From Drosophila pseudoobscura (lineage: Eukaryota; Arthropoda; Insecta; Diptera; Drosophilidae), in the NCBI RefSeq assembly GCF_009870125.1, contig NC_046679.1:21266001-21330000 (forward strand): a DNA stretch of 64,000 bases, written 5' to 3'. Each line of letters opens with the position of its first letter. Position 1 is the first letter of the stretch. Under the pieces are notes generated by a model. That model was not told the origin of the DNA, searched no databases, and saw nothing but the letters and a program-made list of their open reading frames with translations. The position numbers and the translations under genes are program-made. Shown piece by piece: positions 13,525-25,100 of the stretch.

Positions 13525-14546
13525 AACCGGCCCACACCCAGAGCCGTCCTTAAGTCAATTAAATTAGTTAAATTCGTGTCTCAGCGCCGCTACCTCATAA
13601 CTCACATACCTACAAAAGCATCTAAGATCCAATGTCAAAGTCAAGTTCATTTTATTATCGCACTTTATGAGTGCCGCGGCGTGGGGGCGGGGATCCAAGA
13701 ACTTCTCATGACTGTCATTGCCAATTGCCAAACATGTCAGTCAGGCACTGTCAGGCTGTCCATTCGTCAGAAGGTGGCCTTGAAAAGGGCAATATAATGA
13801 TGGCCAGCACGCCAAAGCGAGCTTTACGGAGGTGTCTAAGACTATTGAATGTTAAATAATATTAATAATAGTCCAGAAACTTATACTTCTTGCTTTATAC
13901 AAAAGGGAATTACCAAATCCTAAAGCTCCCAACGATCCTAAAGATAAACTAACCAAACTACAAGTCTTAGGATGTATAAATCTTCAACTTCCTTCAACAT
14001 TTAAACACCATTTTAATCTATACTTCGGTGCCATTGTATACTTCTCATAAAAATTCTACATTCATCCATATTTCCGATATATCTCCAAGTGTATTTAATG
14101 ATTCGACCTTCCAATGAAAGCCATTCTGACTTGTCTTAACCTTTCAGTTGTTTTGACAGCTTTGCGTGGGCCTTAAATCATTAAGTTGTTTATTAGTTGC
14201 AACATTTATGTTTATTCCTTGACTTGGCGAAGCGGAAAGTGAGTAAGCAGTCCACCCCAAACCATTGAAAGTAAAGTGAACAGAATGCCTTGCCTTGAAT
14301 ATCCACTAGTTTTAGTAAATTGAAGTGTTTTAGATCAGCCAAAGAAAAGGTGTTAGAGTAGGAGGACGACCCTAAAAACCTCTTCAGAATATTCAATTTT
14401 TATTGCATTTAAAATTATTTGTTGTAATTACAAAAAATATGGAATATTTATGTATTTGTTAGGCTGGAAAACATATGAGTAGAAGTACGAGTACGTTTTA
14501 TGATTGAAGAAAGATTCGCTGGAAGAAAACATGGTGCTGCTGTCCC
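13525..14546. other. 3' flank between convergent genes
   Basis: The 3' UTR of the EndoU gene probably lies at the left (ATTAAA near 13559), and that of the coiled-coil gene at the right. No other gene is seen; the rest is AT-rich. Confidence 0.45.
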
Positions 14547-14833
14547 CTATCCTTGGGCATCTAGATGGCGCTCTATGATGACCGTTGCGTTGGCAATGTC
14601 CTCCTCCTGTTGTTGCACTATGGCCGGAGCGCTGGACCGACGGGCCGTGATGATGGTGGTCTGGGCGGGCGACACGCTCTCGTCGGAGCCATCAGGCAGC
14701 ACCACAAAGGTCTCACTTAGATCGGCCAGCTCGGAGCAGGTCTCGTCGTTGGAGGAGCGCATCAGGCTGGGGCTGCTGATCGAGCACTCCAGCAGCAGGG
14801 GATCCTCCAGGTCGGGACTCCAGCTACTTCTTG
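14547..14833 (-). CDS. Alternative C-terminal coding segment in a second frame
   Basis: Beyond the TAG that ends the Tyr/Gln-rich frame, the other frame stays open to 14547 and has strong coding character: third positions mostly G/C and an ordinary mixed composition (for example SELADLSETFVVLPDGSDES). An acceptor CCGCCAG before 14833 would join in phase to the exon ending at 16178, skipping the Tyr/Gln-rich exon and giving about 878 residues. This frame is also open upstream across the whole Tyr/Gln-rich exon, but there it looks like a by-product of CAG repeats. Alternative splicing is the simplest reading; a sequence frameshift or true dual coding remain possible. Confidence 0.5.
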
Positions 14834-16590
14834 CTGGCGGCTGCCGGGGCAGACTGTTGTGGCAGAGAGGATTTGCTGCCGGCGACTGTGGATCCAGCTC
14901 CTGGCCCCACAGCTCCACCGCTCGGGCGCGGTTGTGGTCGGCTCGCGGTGGATACCGCTCCGACTCCTGCTGCTGCTGCTGCAGGGCCGACTCCTGTTGC
15001 TGGTGGGGACGTGATCCCCGTGCCGGGCGCCGCTGCCAACGGCGGTGGCGATCGGTTGTAGTCCGTTGCGACTCGCTGAGCAGGCGTCGCAGCTGTTGCC
15101 GGATACTGGGGCTGGGCTTGGGGCTGCTGCGATTGGGGCTGTGGCTGGGACTGGTTGGTAGCGGCAGCTGCTGGCGTGGAGTCATACTGGTATCCAGACT
15201 GTCCGTAGTCGGCGGCACTGTAATCGTATCCGGCCGTGGCATCCCCGTAGTCGTACTGTTGGCCATCGTAGGGCTGCTGGGCGTAGGCATTCGGATCGTA
15301 GGCACTCGCATCATACTGCTGCTGATCGTAGGCACTGTAGTCGGTGTTGTATGCGGCCAGATTGGCGCTGCCGGCATTCGAGATGCTGCTGCTGTCAACG
15401 AGAGGCTGTTGTTGCAACTGGGACTGTTGCTGTTGTGGCAGTGACTGTTGCTGCTGTTGCTCTGCTTTCTGCTGCTCTGCCTGTTCCCGTTCCCGTTCAC
15501 GCTCACGTTCCCTCTCCCGGTCGCGTTTCTCTCGCTGTTCACGCAATTGTTGCAACTCTCGATCTCGCTCCTCGCGTTCTCGTTGCCTGTCCTGCTCCTG
15601 TTGTTGTTGTTGCTGCTTCTCGCCCAGGCCAAGGTTGTCCTTAAGATTCTCGTCATCGTTATCTTGGAGTCCATAGTCGGAGAGGAGTCCCTTAGTACCG
15701 CCGCCGTTGCTGATGCTGCTCTTTCGCGCTCCTGCTGCTGTTGCTGCAACTGCGCCAGCAGCAAGAGTTGCTGTTGTGACTGCTGCAGCTGCAGCTGATC
15801 CTGTGGCAACTGGCTCCCCTCCACCATTGCCAATACCTCCGCCTCCTCCGCTGTAGTCATCGTCGGCGCTGTTGTGTAGTTGTGGGGTGCTTTGTATGGG
15901 TTCGATTGTTGTGCCATATGTCGCTGCCTGGTAGTCGTAAGCGGCTGTGTGAGTACAAGAATTTCGATTAGTGTGACCAGCCAATTCAAAATAATAGAGT
16001 ATCGAGTATCGAAAGTGTGGCAGTGTCAGAGTGTGAAAATGTAGTCTAGACTCCTTTCGTTTCCTCTTCCTGCGCGGCAGTTGTTCCTTCGGTCTCTGAC
16101 GAAAAGAAAATACCTTTTTTGGGATGTGTCTGTATATGTTTTGGGGGCTCTACTTTGAAGGGGGCTCTGGGATTTACCTTTTCCAGGAACTAAGCTAGTA
16201 TAATCATGTGGTGTGGTATCTAATTTACTCATATGCTCCTCATTGCTTAACATGCGATTGGATAGATATTCTAGATTCGATTGTAAAGCAGATATTTCCT
16301 CTCTTCAGGAAAAGTTTAGAAAAGTTAGGTCAAAGAAAGGCATAGATAGACAGAGACAGAAAGGGAGAAAGGAAGAAAGAAAGAGAAACACACACAACCA
16401 TTAGTCACATACATCAAAACCAACTTTTACCTGCAATTTCTCTAATTTGTGCTCATCTTTCGACTCCTCAGAGCTCTGCTCGGGGGTTCCATTGTGCACT
16501 TGTGGCAATTGTGATTTATATTTGGCCCAGATCTGTCTGAGACGTGCCATCAGCTGCTCATTTGTGGCACGTAGCTGTTGCTTCTCCTCG
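14824..16590 (-). CDS. 3' exons of the coiled-coil gene, long isoform (Tyr/Gln-rich C-terminus)
   Basis: If exon 5 ends at 18687 instead of running to its TAA, it joins in phase to 16590-16431 (EEKQQLRATNEQLMARL, clear heptads), then 16298-16178 (EISALQSNLEYLSNRM, heptads again), then 15944-14824. The result is about 1156 residues. Both middle exons continue the coiled coil, which strongly supports one gene. The last exon is low complexity: a Gly-rich start, a long Arg/Glu/Gln stretch, then repeated Tyr-Asp-Gln units (for example AYDPNAYAQQPYDGQQYDYG), and a Pro/Ala-rich end. Such Tyr/Gln-rich tails are typical of disordered, possibly condensate-forming proteins (inference). All donors and acceptors are GT/AG. 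Confidence 0.65.
16046..16095 (-). CDS. Alternative terminal exon of the coiled-coil gene
   Basis: On the minus strand TTTTCGTCAG precedes 16095. Spliced to the phase-1 end of the exon at 16178, it reads ETEGTTAAQEEETKGV and then TAG. The correct phase, good acceptor and non-repetitive acidic sequence suggest an alternative short C-terminus (about 799 residues). However, only 82 bases separate it from the upstream donor. That is enough for a fly intron but untested. Confidence 0.4.
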
Positions 16591-16846
16591 CTAAGGTTAA
16601 GCCACAAAAAATTTAAATGAATCAATCAACGAAAAATTAAATTTAAGAAATAAAACAAATCTAATATACCTAAATCTAGAGATGATAGATAATGGATAAT
16701 AGATAATAGATCTTTGAGATACAGACTGACAGACAGATCCTGACCAAAATGATATATATGCATGTGCTTTAGGATCGTTATCGATTCATTCTTTGTGCTA
16801 AATGTATACCTTAAACTTATGACTATATTATGAATTCAAAGCACTA

Positions 16847-18154
16847 TCAAAGTTTGGTGGCCTGCTCTTGCTCCTCATCGTCCTCATCCTGCTCCTCCTC
16901 AACCACATGCCTATCCTCTTCCTCCTCCAGCTCCTTCAGCTGCTTGTCGATCTGGGCCAACTCCGGGGAGGGCGTCTCCTTGACAAAAGTCTCGTTGAGG
17001 GCCTGCGCCACTTCATTCAACTCCTTGACGAATGTCTCATTCAGCGAAGGACTGACTCTGGGTCGCGCCTGCTTGGGCACCAGTCGCACATTAACATCTA
17101 CTTTGACTGGTGGACGGGGCTTCTTGTGACAGCCATCGCGTTGCAGCAACTGCTCGAAATATAGCTTGGGCTTGATGCTGGCACTCAAGGCATTGCTGCC
17201 CTGACCTCTGCAGGCTGTTGATGTTGCCGCTGTTGATGATTCCGCAGTTGCGGCCAGAGTATCAGTGTCCACCGTCAAATGCTGCGTTTGACATGGGGCC
17301 TGACAGGGACTGGCACTGCTACTGCTGATGGTCTGATTCAAAACAAGATGCTGTTGCAACCAAGGCAACGGCTCCGTTTTGCATGGATGACAGCAGCCCG
17401 CCGACTGCTGTGGATGCTGCTGCTCTCGCACTGTCGACGATGATATTGTTGCAGGCTCGGTGGTGCGATGTTGGTGGTGCTCGTGATGCGTGGTGTGAAG
17501 GTGATGATGGTGCGTCGTGTCTAGGGTGTACTCGTGGCCGTGACAATGCATGCTCTTGCTGTGTGTAGTTTGTGTACGCGCTTTCGCTGATGTTGCAGAT
17601 GGGGCTGCCGATGTTGCCGATGAAGCTGTAGATGTTGCTGCTGGCCTACTGCTGCTGCTGCTGTTGCGCCTGCGCATTGCTGGCATCGCAAAAATGTGCT
17701 CGTGTTCGTGCCTGTGTCGCATAAAACTGGGGCAAAAACATTTTGGCTTGGAGCCCAATGTCGATGTTGCTGTTGTCGCTGATGTTGCTGTTGCTGATGG
17801 TAATGTCTCTGCTTTGCCTCTTTCCGCTTTAAAGTTGCTTCCAGCTCTGGCCTTCTTATAGCTGGATAACTTTGGCAGCGGTGGCATTTTGGCCAGCTCC
17901 TGGGCCAGGCGTTCGTTGCTTCTGATTATGTTCTGCAGGATCTCATCGCCTTCGAGAGCAGCAGCAGCAGTAGCAGCATCGGCATCAGCAACATCTTCTG
18001 GCATGGGGCTCGTAACATCTGGATCTGGGACTTCCAAATCAGGGATCTGCAAAATGAACTCGTTTGCGTTTTCTCTGATTGTTGTAGGCGCTGTAGTGGC
18101 TGTGGTTGCTGTTGTTGTTGTGGTCATGGGCACGTTTGTGGTTGTTGCTGGCAT
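16847..18154 (-). CDS. 435-codon Thr/His/Cys-rich ORF inside the coiled-coil gene
   Basis: Open frame from an ATG at 18154 to a TGA at 16847, on the same strand as the coiled-coil gene and between its exons 5 and 6. The N-terminus is Thr-rich (MPATTTNVPMTTTTT). It then has a normal-looking segment (NEFILQIPDLEVPDPDV, ILQNIIRSNERLAQELAKM), a Cys/His patch (KPKCFCPSFMRHRHEHEH), His-rich tracts, and a C-terminal half with two copies of LNETFVKE and a Glu-rich tail. Mixed composition and length argue for real coding. An AG at the N-terminal side (IR/ENANEF) is in phase with the coiled-coil exon 5 donor, so it could be an alternative 3' exon; it could also be a nested gene with its own start. I do not recognise the protein. 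Confidence 0.6.
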   Translation of the reverse strand: MPATTTNVPMTTTTTATTATTAPTTIRENANEFILQIPDLEVPDPDVTSPMPEDVADADAATAAAALEGDEILQNIIRSNERLAQELAKMPPLPKLSSYKKARAGSNFKAERGKAETLPSATATSATTATSTLGSKPKCFCPSFMRHRHEHEHIFAMPAMRRRNSSSSSRPAATSTASSATSAAPSATSAKARTQTTHSKSMHCHGHEYTLDTTHHHHLHTTHHEHHQHRTTEPATISSSTVREQQHPQQSAGCCHPCKTEPLPWLQQHLVLNQTISSSSASPCQAPCQTQHLTVDTDTLAATAESSTAATSTACRGQGSNALSASIKPKLYFEQLLQRDGCHKKPRPPVKVDVNVRLVPKQARPRVSPSLNETFVKELNEVAQALNETFVKETPSPELAQIDKQLKELEEEEDRHVVEEEQDEDDEEQEQATKL

Positions 18155-18682
18155 CACACGATCGCAAATTGGTTCTAATTATCGTGAAAATTGCGCAGGC
18201 AGCCCAAAAGAAAAGGTTTGAAGAAGTACAAGTACAGGCGTGTTAATCCAGTCTCTAGGTAGGTCGAACATTTTTCTATTGTTTTTGCTTTTTGTGTGGA
18301 GCGAATCTCAAATAAAGGAAATGGTGAGAGAGAAACTTTGGGTTGGCCTTGAATTTCAGATTGCGCTGTGCGGTGGTTTCCATATCTTAGAGTTATTTTT
18401 CTATCAAATATCCATATAAAATTACATTAAAGTGTCATTATAATTAAAACGAGGTGGAACAACTAAATGAAACTGCAATAATTATAGTTAAAAATGCTTA
18501 TGCTTTCATTTAAAAAACATTTCATTAAAATCCCTCAGATAGAAGTCGAGTTACTTAAGGTTAGCTAGGAATAATGGTAGATGGAAGCAGGCAATGAATA
18601 TAAAAACTAAGTTGCATGTGTTCTAGGACTAAAATGATTGCAGTTTCTTATAGTATAGCATAGGTACATAATGGGATCATAA

Positions 18683-21600
18683 TTACTTGTGCTTGTACGT
18701 TGTATCCTCTAATTTGCCCGTTAGGGTTTTACACTCGCCCGTCAGTTTATCCATGAGTTGCTTCTGAGATGTTATCATTTCCTCAAGCTCATTTACCGTA
18801 TCCGCTACAAACAGATATTATACGGTTTAGTGGATATCTTCAGAAATACTACATACATATATAGGATGTTATGGAAATATATAATGCCAACGCGCTACAG
18901 AACAGAAACTCATGGATAAACTATTGAACTTTTCTGTATGACTATCATTTTCAGATCGAATTTGTATCTTTGGGGATTGTTTTTCCTTTTGCTTTAGAAT
19001 GAAACCAACGCACGCTAACGATATGAGCATCAATAGCTTAACCAGAGTTTATATAGAGTGATAGAGGTTGTGTGTAGGATAGTGATACAATAGGTGAGAG
19101 AAGAAGGAATCTACTAATAAGCGAACATACCATGCTTATCCTGCATTTCCGAGATCCGCTTGTCCAAATCTTTCTTGGTGGGTCGTATTTCGTTCTTCAG
19201 TTCGCCATAGGCTAGCTAAGGGTTTGACCTGTTCAGTATATGATCCCTATAGTGATCCTAAGCCACTTACCTCCTTCTCCAGATTGGCTATCTCATCGTT
19301 GAGTCGCAAAACCTCCCGCTTCGAGTGCAGCAGATCCGCATCCCCGCGATCCAAGCGCTGACGCAGAGAATTGATCTCCGCCTGGAGGCGAGCCGCCTCT
19401 GTTTTGGTCTCCCGGGCAGCCCGATCCAACTGGAGACGCAGCGAAGTGATCTCCTGTTCGAGGGACTGTTTCTCTGCATTAGAGGTAGCCATGTCCGCCA
19501 GGAAGTTGGTGCGATTCGCCCTCAGTTCGTTCTTCAGCTCCTCGATCTGCGAGTTGCGATTGGTGACGTCCCGCTTGAGGTCGGTCTCGTACCGCTTCTG
19601 GCGCTCCAGCTCCAGCTGCAGCTTGGTCACCTGCTCCCACTGGCTGCTCAGATCGCCACCCAGCTGGTCTACTTGGGTATTGTAGCGCCTCTCTGCGCTG
19701 GCCCGCTCCTCGGCCAAGCGACGGGCCATTTCGTGTTGCAGCTCCCGGACACGCTCGTGCTGACGATCCAGCTCGTCCCGCAGGTGACGCACCTCCAGCT
19801 CGGCCTGGGAGCGTTCCATCTGCACCAGATCGCTGATGTAGCGCTTGGAGGTGGTGTTGCCCTGGCTTTGGGCCTTGGCGTCGTCCAGCATGCGCTGCAA
19901 GTGGCGCACAGTCTCCTCCAGCGTGAGCTTGTCCTGCTGGAGGCAGTCCAGCTGCTTGCGATGGGTTTCACAGTTGCCACCGCCAAAAGTGGCCACCGTC
20001 GTGATGGGATCCGTGTGGGCCAGCTTCCGCTTGAGATCCTCGTTCTCAGTCCTCACGCGCTTCAGGTCGATGTTGGCCTGCATCAGCTCTGCCTCCAGTT
20101 CGCTAATTCGAGCCTCATACACGATATTGGGGGCACTGGCATATCGTGGACTCTGCACCTTGAGGTTGCCCTTCCTTGGGGTGGTCGGAGTTTTACGGCC
20201 GCTGCCATATATCAGGTGCTCATCACTGTCGGATGACGGACTGGTCGTGACCGCAGTTTGGGCCATACCCGACTTTCCAGAACCCATATTTGCCAGCTCC
20301 GAGCGTGCATTCTCCGTGATCTGTTCATTCTCGTTGATCACATCCTTCACCTTGCCCAAGAGATTGGTCAGCTCGTTGCGACAGTACTTCGACTCCTTCT
20401 CCAGCTGCTCGATGTAGTCCTCCTGCTTCTCAATGAAGCTGAAAATCTCCACCGGGGCCTGGACACTGTCCGTGGCCAGTGGGGGAGGTGGTTGAGCAGG
20501 TTGAGGGACACTGCCGCCCGTATAGAGCGCCGCCATGGAGGACAGGTTCTCCTTGGAGACGGACATGCCATAGCCCATAGGTTGCATGCCATAAGTTTTC
20601 TTGGGACGGTACGAGCTCATCCGAGACTTCTGGCTGGGCGACAAGTACTTGGAAATGTCCGAAAAAACCGGACGCTCAATCACCTAATTAAATAATATTG
20701 AAGTCACGAATATTTTCTTCCCTTTTAGGTCTACCTCTCACCGATAGATTATCCGAAAAATTGTCCCCGGAATCCTCATTGAAGTTTCGCAAATATGAGG
20801 CTGCACTGCCACCGACCTTGGGTGGGGTATAGGAGTTGTCGGCCAGCATTACCTTGAGACGTCCCACAGCCTCATTGTAGGCGTAATTGGTGTAATCCAT
20901 GGTCTTGGTCTTCTTGGTAATGCCCCCCTTCGAGGACTTCATCGAGAAGTTTCTAAAGTTGTCAACGAAAAGCGGAAACCGTATGCTTAAAGGTCTATCA
21001 TCAAAGATCACATTTTAATTGAAGTTCTCGATTAATTTTTTGGAAGGAAAATGACTAGAACACGGAGTTGCTCGGCAACTGAAACTTAAATTGAAACTGA
21101 AACCGAAACCGAAAGCAGAAACAGAAACAGAAAACTGAGGCTGTCGTCCACATTGGGGTGACAATTGGAGTTGTAGTGTCAGTCGTTGCCAGGACAACAG
21201 GTTGGCCAACATACAAATGTTGCAGGTTTTTAACCCTGCTCCTTTTCTGGACGTGTGTTCATGCGTCATGGTTGAGCCAACCTATTGTGTGGGGGTGGTT
21301 AAATCCTTGCTACCCTGAATGCTTGTAAGAAGAACTCCTGGCAGGAAAACCCCCGTAGATCTAGGCGGCAACGAATGGGAATACTTGACTCAAAGAATTC
21401 AATAATCATGTAGAAATGATTACCATCTAATGTACATCCTATTTGGAATAATCCCAAGAAAATTAAATGCCTAAAAAGCTTTGTACTACTAGATATAGCT
21501 CTTTCTTTAGCTATAAAATTTCATATATGATGTCTTGAAATCAAAGACTTATCCCGCTTTAAAGAGTGCTTCATTTCAAAGTTAAATCTCTGCTGAAATT

Positions 21601-21844
21601 ACCTCGATCGCCTCCTAATCCTGCCACCAGCACTGCTGCCACTGGCGACGCTCTCCCTGTCCGAGTACCCAGAGATGCGGTGCTGCTGGGTGAGATGACG
21701 CAGGTCGTCAGTTGTCAGGTGGTGGTGGCCTGTTCCGTGGCTGTTACCGATGCCACTCGCTTGCGGTTGGTTCTGCGAGTGAGTCCGAGTACTTTTCAAA
21801 TTGTACAAAGGAGCGCCGTACTTGAAGAAGTTTTCTGTTTTCAT
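18683..21844 (-). CDS. SDCCAG8-like centrosomal coiled-coil protein, short isoform
   Basis: Large coiled-coil protein resembling the centrosome/cilium protein SDCCAG8. The exons are 21844-21603, 20952-20742, 20683-19271, 19215-19131 and 18804-18683, giving 690 residues. Phases fit when exon 2 uses the donor GTGAGA at 20741; using the next GT would create an immediate stop. The N-terminus is Ser/His-rich. A motif around YAYNEAVGRLKVML and another around EDYIEQLEKESKYCRNEL match the pattern of the vertebrate family (as I recall it). Long heptad-repeat coils fill exon 3. The final TAA is made from the bases of a usable splice donor (GTAATT), so the same exon can instead splice on to further coiled-coil exons at 16590. 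It is the main minus-strand gene here. Family is fairly secure; function is inferred. Confidence 0.8.
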
Positions 21845-22105
21845 TTTACCAACATCGGGGTTGGAGGCAGGAGCACAAGAACGGTTCGGGGCAGAGACAC
21901 AAGAACAGGGGACTGGGCTGGGCTAAAAACTTTGTTGCAAGTTGCAACTGCTGGCATGCAACTTGAAGGGAGGCAGGGAGCGAGGGGGAAACACTTGTGG
22001 TATGCACTTCCTTCCGCCTTGCGGTCTGCACTTTAATTGTTTCTTTGAGTGAGCGACAGGCCAGGACGACAGGACGACAGGACGACAACGCGTTGAAGTT
22101 GCACT
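21845..22105 (-). other. 5' UTR of the coiled-coil gene
   Basis: About 260 bases between the inferred start site and the ATG at 21844, rich in pyrimidines and with several GACGACAG-type repeats on the plus strand. It contains an upstream ATG or two that do not open long frames. Confidence 0.5.
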
Positions 22106-22141
22106 GAAACGGCGGCAAACACAAGTCAGGGCTTTTATAGA
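22100..22141 (-). promoter_or_regulatory. TATA + initiator promoter of the coiled-coil gene
   Basis: Minus-strand CTATAAAAG has the T of TATA at 22139, and an initiator TTTCAGTG has its A at 22105, a spacing of 34 bases. This is slightly longer than the usual 30-31 but within reach. A TATA-type start suggests regulated and not housekeeping expression. Confidence 0.6.
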
Positions 22142-22159
22142 CTCGGCACCAAGAGAGGG

Positions 22160-25100
22160 GCGGGGGGAGGAGGGGGCCCCAGTTATAGTTTAGTGTGCTT
22201 CCATAATGTGTTCGGTGCCATGTCGTGCCCTGTCAGGAGTCAGAGTTTGCCTCAGAGAGTGAAAGAGAGATTCCAAAACATTCCCATTAGCATTTTGCCT
22301 TTGCTGCAATGCAATTGTCGTCATGGGAGACGGCCGTCCCTTCCGAAAGGGGACCGGGATTGGGTGATGAAAGTTGAGGAATCTTTTAGGCATTGGCGCC
22401 TCTGGTTTTGGTTTTGGTTTCGGATTTTGTCTCTGTCTCTGTTTGATCGATACCAAATGGGGGAACTCGTCAACGTATTGAAAGCACGCTCATTTGTGCC
22501 AATACATGACCATATATACATAGTGGCAGACCCTCTCTTCGGTCCCTTTTCCCATCTTCTGCATTGGGTTGTTCAACTCTCTTTCTGTACTCTAAAGGAA
22601 TTGAGGCCAAAAACGTTTTTCATTGCCTATTTTAAGGGTTTCTATCTTGGGCTTGTTTGCTGTTATTATATTCGTATAATAAAAGGTTGGGGTATTGCCT
22701 TACTTACTGCCTCGTACCCTTATCCCTAATCCTCTGCGGAACTTAATTAATAACTTACGAGCAGAACAAGGTCAGAAAGTCTCAATGACATTTCAATTAA
22801 GTGAAAGGCAAGTGAAACAAGTAGAGGTTTTGGAAGCTTAAGAAAGTATTAAGATTTGGAAAAGGAGACTCTATAGACTAGAAAAGAGAAGATAGTAGAA
22901 CCTGGTAGATATCCGGAATCCTGTCAGGGGAGGGAGGCTGTCTCTGTCCACTGTATGCACCTTCTGGAATTCCCCCCGCATTTTGAAGACTATTAAATTT
23001 CAGAGTTTTGTTGCCACAGGCCTTGGGCTCTGGCCGGCCACATGTGGAATCCACCTAGACCTGCCAACAATTGATTGTCGATGTACCATAACTTATGGCC
23101 AAATCACAGGCATTTAATAGCTCAAATAACTCAAGATCAGGAGCTATTCCCTCGCCAGCAACACAGCACACAACGGATCCGAGCCGAACCCCAAGTGCAG
23201 CCACACAATCAATCAATGCAATCTCTGTTATCATGAATAATTTCCCATCGGGCAAATGCACAGCAGCCGCAGCAGCGGCAGAGAAAAATAAAAACCCTTT
23301 TGGCCAAAATAAAAGAAACAAGTAAGAATGATTTCATTACTATATTTCGACTATGGGATACCTCATGCTATAGTGGGGAGAATTTGAAATGGCATTTTCA
23401 CAGATTAAAGATATAAAAGGAGTCAGTGGCAGATCTATGGATCTATCCACCTGGGGTACATAGAAAACTGTATTAATATCTTATAAAATATTCAAGATCT
23501 AAGCGTTGAGACATCAATATTAAGTCTGTCGGTAATTCCAGAAATTCTACGTTGAATAAGGATGGTCTGTTAGTCCTGTAGCTTATAGTTTTGAAATCCC
23601 TCCCATCTGCCCGTTCTATACTCCTTTTGGAATACAATATACCCCAACCCAAAAATCGACTACCGGGTATTAAAAAAAACCCTTTTGGCCAAAAAGAATA
23701 CAATTTTCCTCTACACTTGGGAGCCCTTTTTTCCCCCCATACATTATCAGCTTTTTGCGATTTAATTACCCGGACTAGGGAAAACAGAGGAACAACATAC
23801 AGTAGTAGGAACCACAACACATCCCAGAAAAATTAACCCTCTGAGATAAAGGCATAATTCCGTGTGTTCAGAAATCTGCAAGACAATTCATAAGCATAGC
23901 CTGCCTGCCTGCAAGAGTGTGTATTACGAGTGCTGGTGTGATGTAGTCTGTGTGTGTGTGTGTGTGTGTTATCGATCGTGGTCAAGAGCAGCAGCGCGCA
24001 AGAGACCCGAACCATGTCCAGTCCCCAATCCCAAGCTGGAAGCCCTCGGGGCGCTCTCAGCAATTTTCATTGCTGCCGTTGCTCCAGCTCCAGCTCCAGC
24101 ACTTCTCGGTCTCTGGTCTCCGGTCTCTGGTCCCTGGCTGTGGCTCTGATCGTTGTCGCGATCTGTTGGCCTGGCCTGGACCCGGCCTGGGTCTTCGACT
24201 TGCTCTGATTCTGCGGCCAACAACAATGTCGCCAGGGCCGTTTGAGTCGCTGGGGCTGCTGCCGCCGCTGCAGTTTCAGCTGCAGTCGCTGCTGCTGCTT
24301 CAGCTGGCGTTGCCGCAGCTATTTACAACACTGCATTCCTGTGCCGCAGTCATTCAAGAAGCCAAGAAGCTGAAGCCGAGGCTCGGGCTCTGGCTCTGGC
24401 TGTGGCTGTGGCTGAGCCGAAGTCTGAAGTCTGAAGCTGAACTTGTTTCATGCCACATTTCGGCTTAGTGTGTGCTCTAGCTCTCTCTTTCTCTCTTTGC
24501 AGCACCACTCTCTCCCTCCCTCTCTCATAAATGCTGTAATACGCTCGAAACATGTTTATGAAAAGAAAGAAATTCCATTGCAAACAAAAGAGGGGGAAGA
24601 AGAAGGAAGACTGGGGAAAGAAACGGCAGAGGGCGAGGGAGAGGCGTGCGCTGCGCATGCGCGCATGTAATCCAGCTCACACGCACACACACACACACAC
24701 ACAGCAGAACGTGCTCTTAGTGGAAATATTTTTATGAGCAGGGGATCTCCGCTCTCTCGGCTTACGCTCTTCTGGTTTGCCTTTGAAGTACCTTTCAAGG
24801 GGTTCTCCCACAAGGTGAGGCCTTGCCAGAGAGAGCTCTCCCGTATTTGGTTTCAGTTGAGTGTGTGTATGAGAGCGGCAGTCGAATAACAGCAACAGGT
24901 TTGCTCTCACCTTGTAATCATACACCTTGACTATCTCTCTCTTCTCACGCTCTCTTTCTGTATGCCAGTTTAGCCCAAAGGCATGCGCCGGGTCTTTAGT
25001 TATGCCATGGTGAAAATGGCTCTTGCGATCTCCAGCAAACCACAAAAGCTAACTAAAAGTAGCACAGCATAGAGGCAAGGCATATCATACGAGAGGGAAA

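Noticed and set aside
14500-15444. Plus-strand open frame of 314 codons
   Set aside because: It is antisense to the CAG-rich Tyr/Gln exon; Ser/Arg/Cys-rich composition is what the complement of CAG repeats gives.
19325-20236. Plus-strand open frame of 303 codons
   Set aside because: Antisense shadow of the main coiled-coil exon; rich in Leu/Gln/His from complemented GAG and CTG codons.
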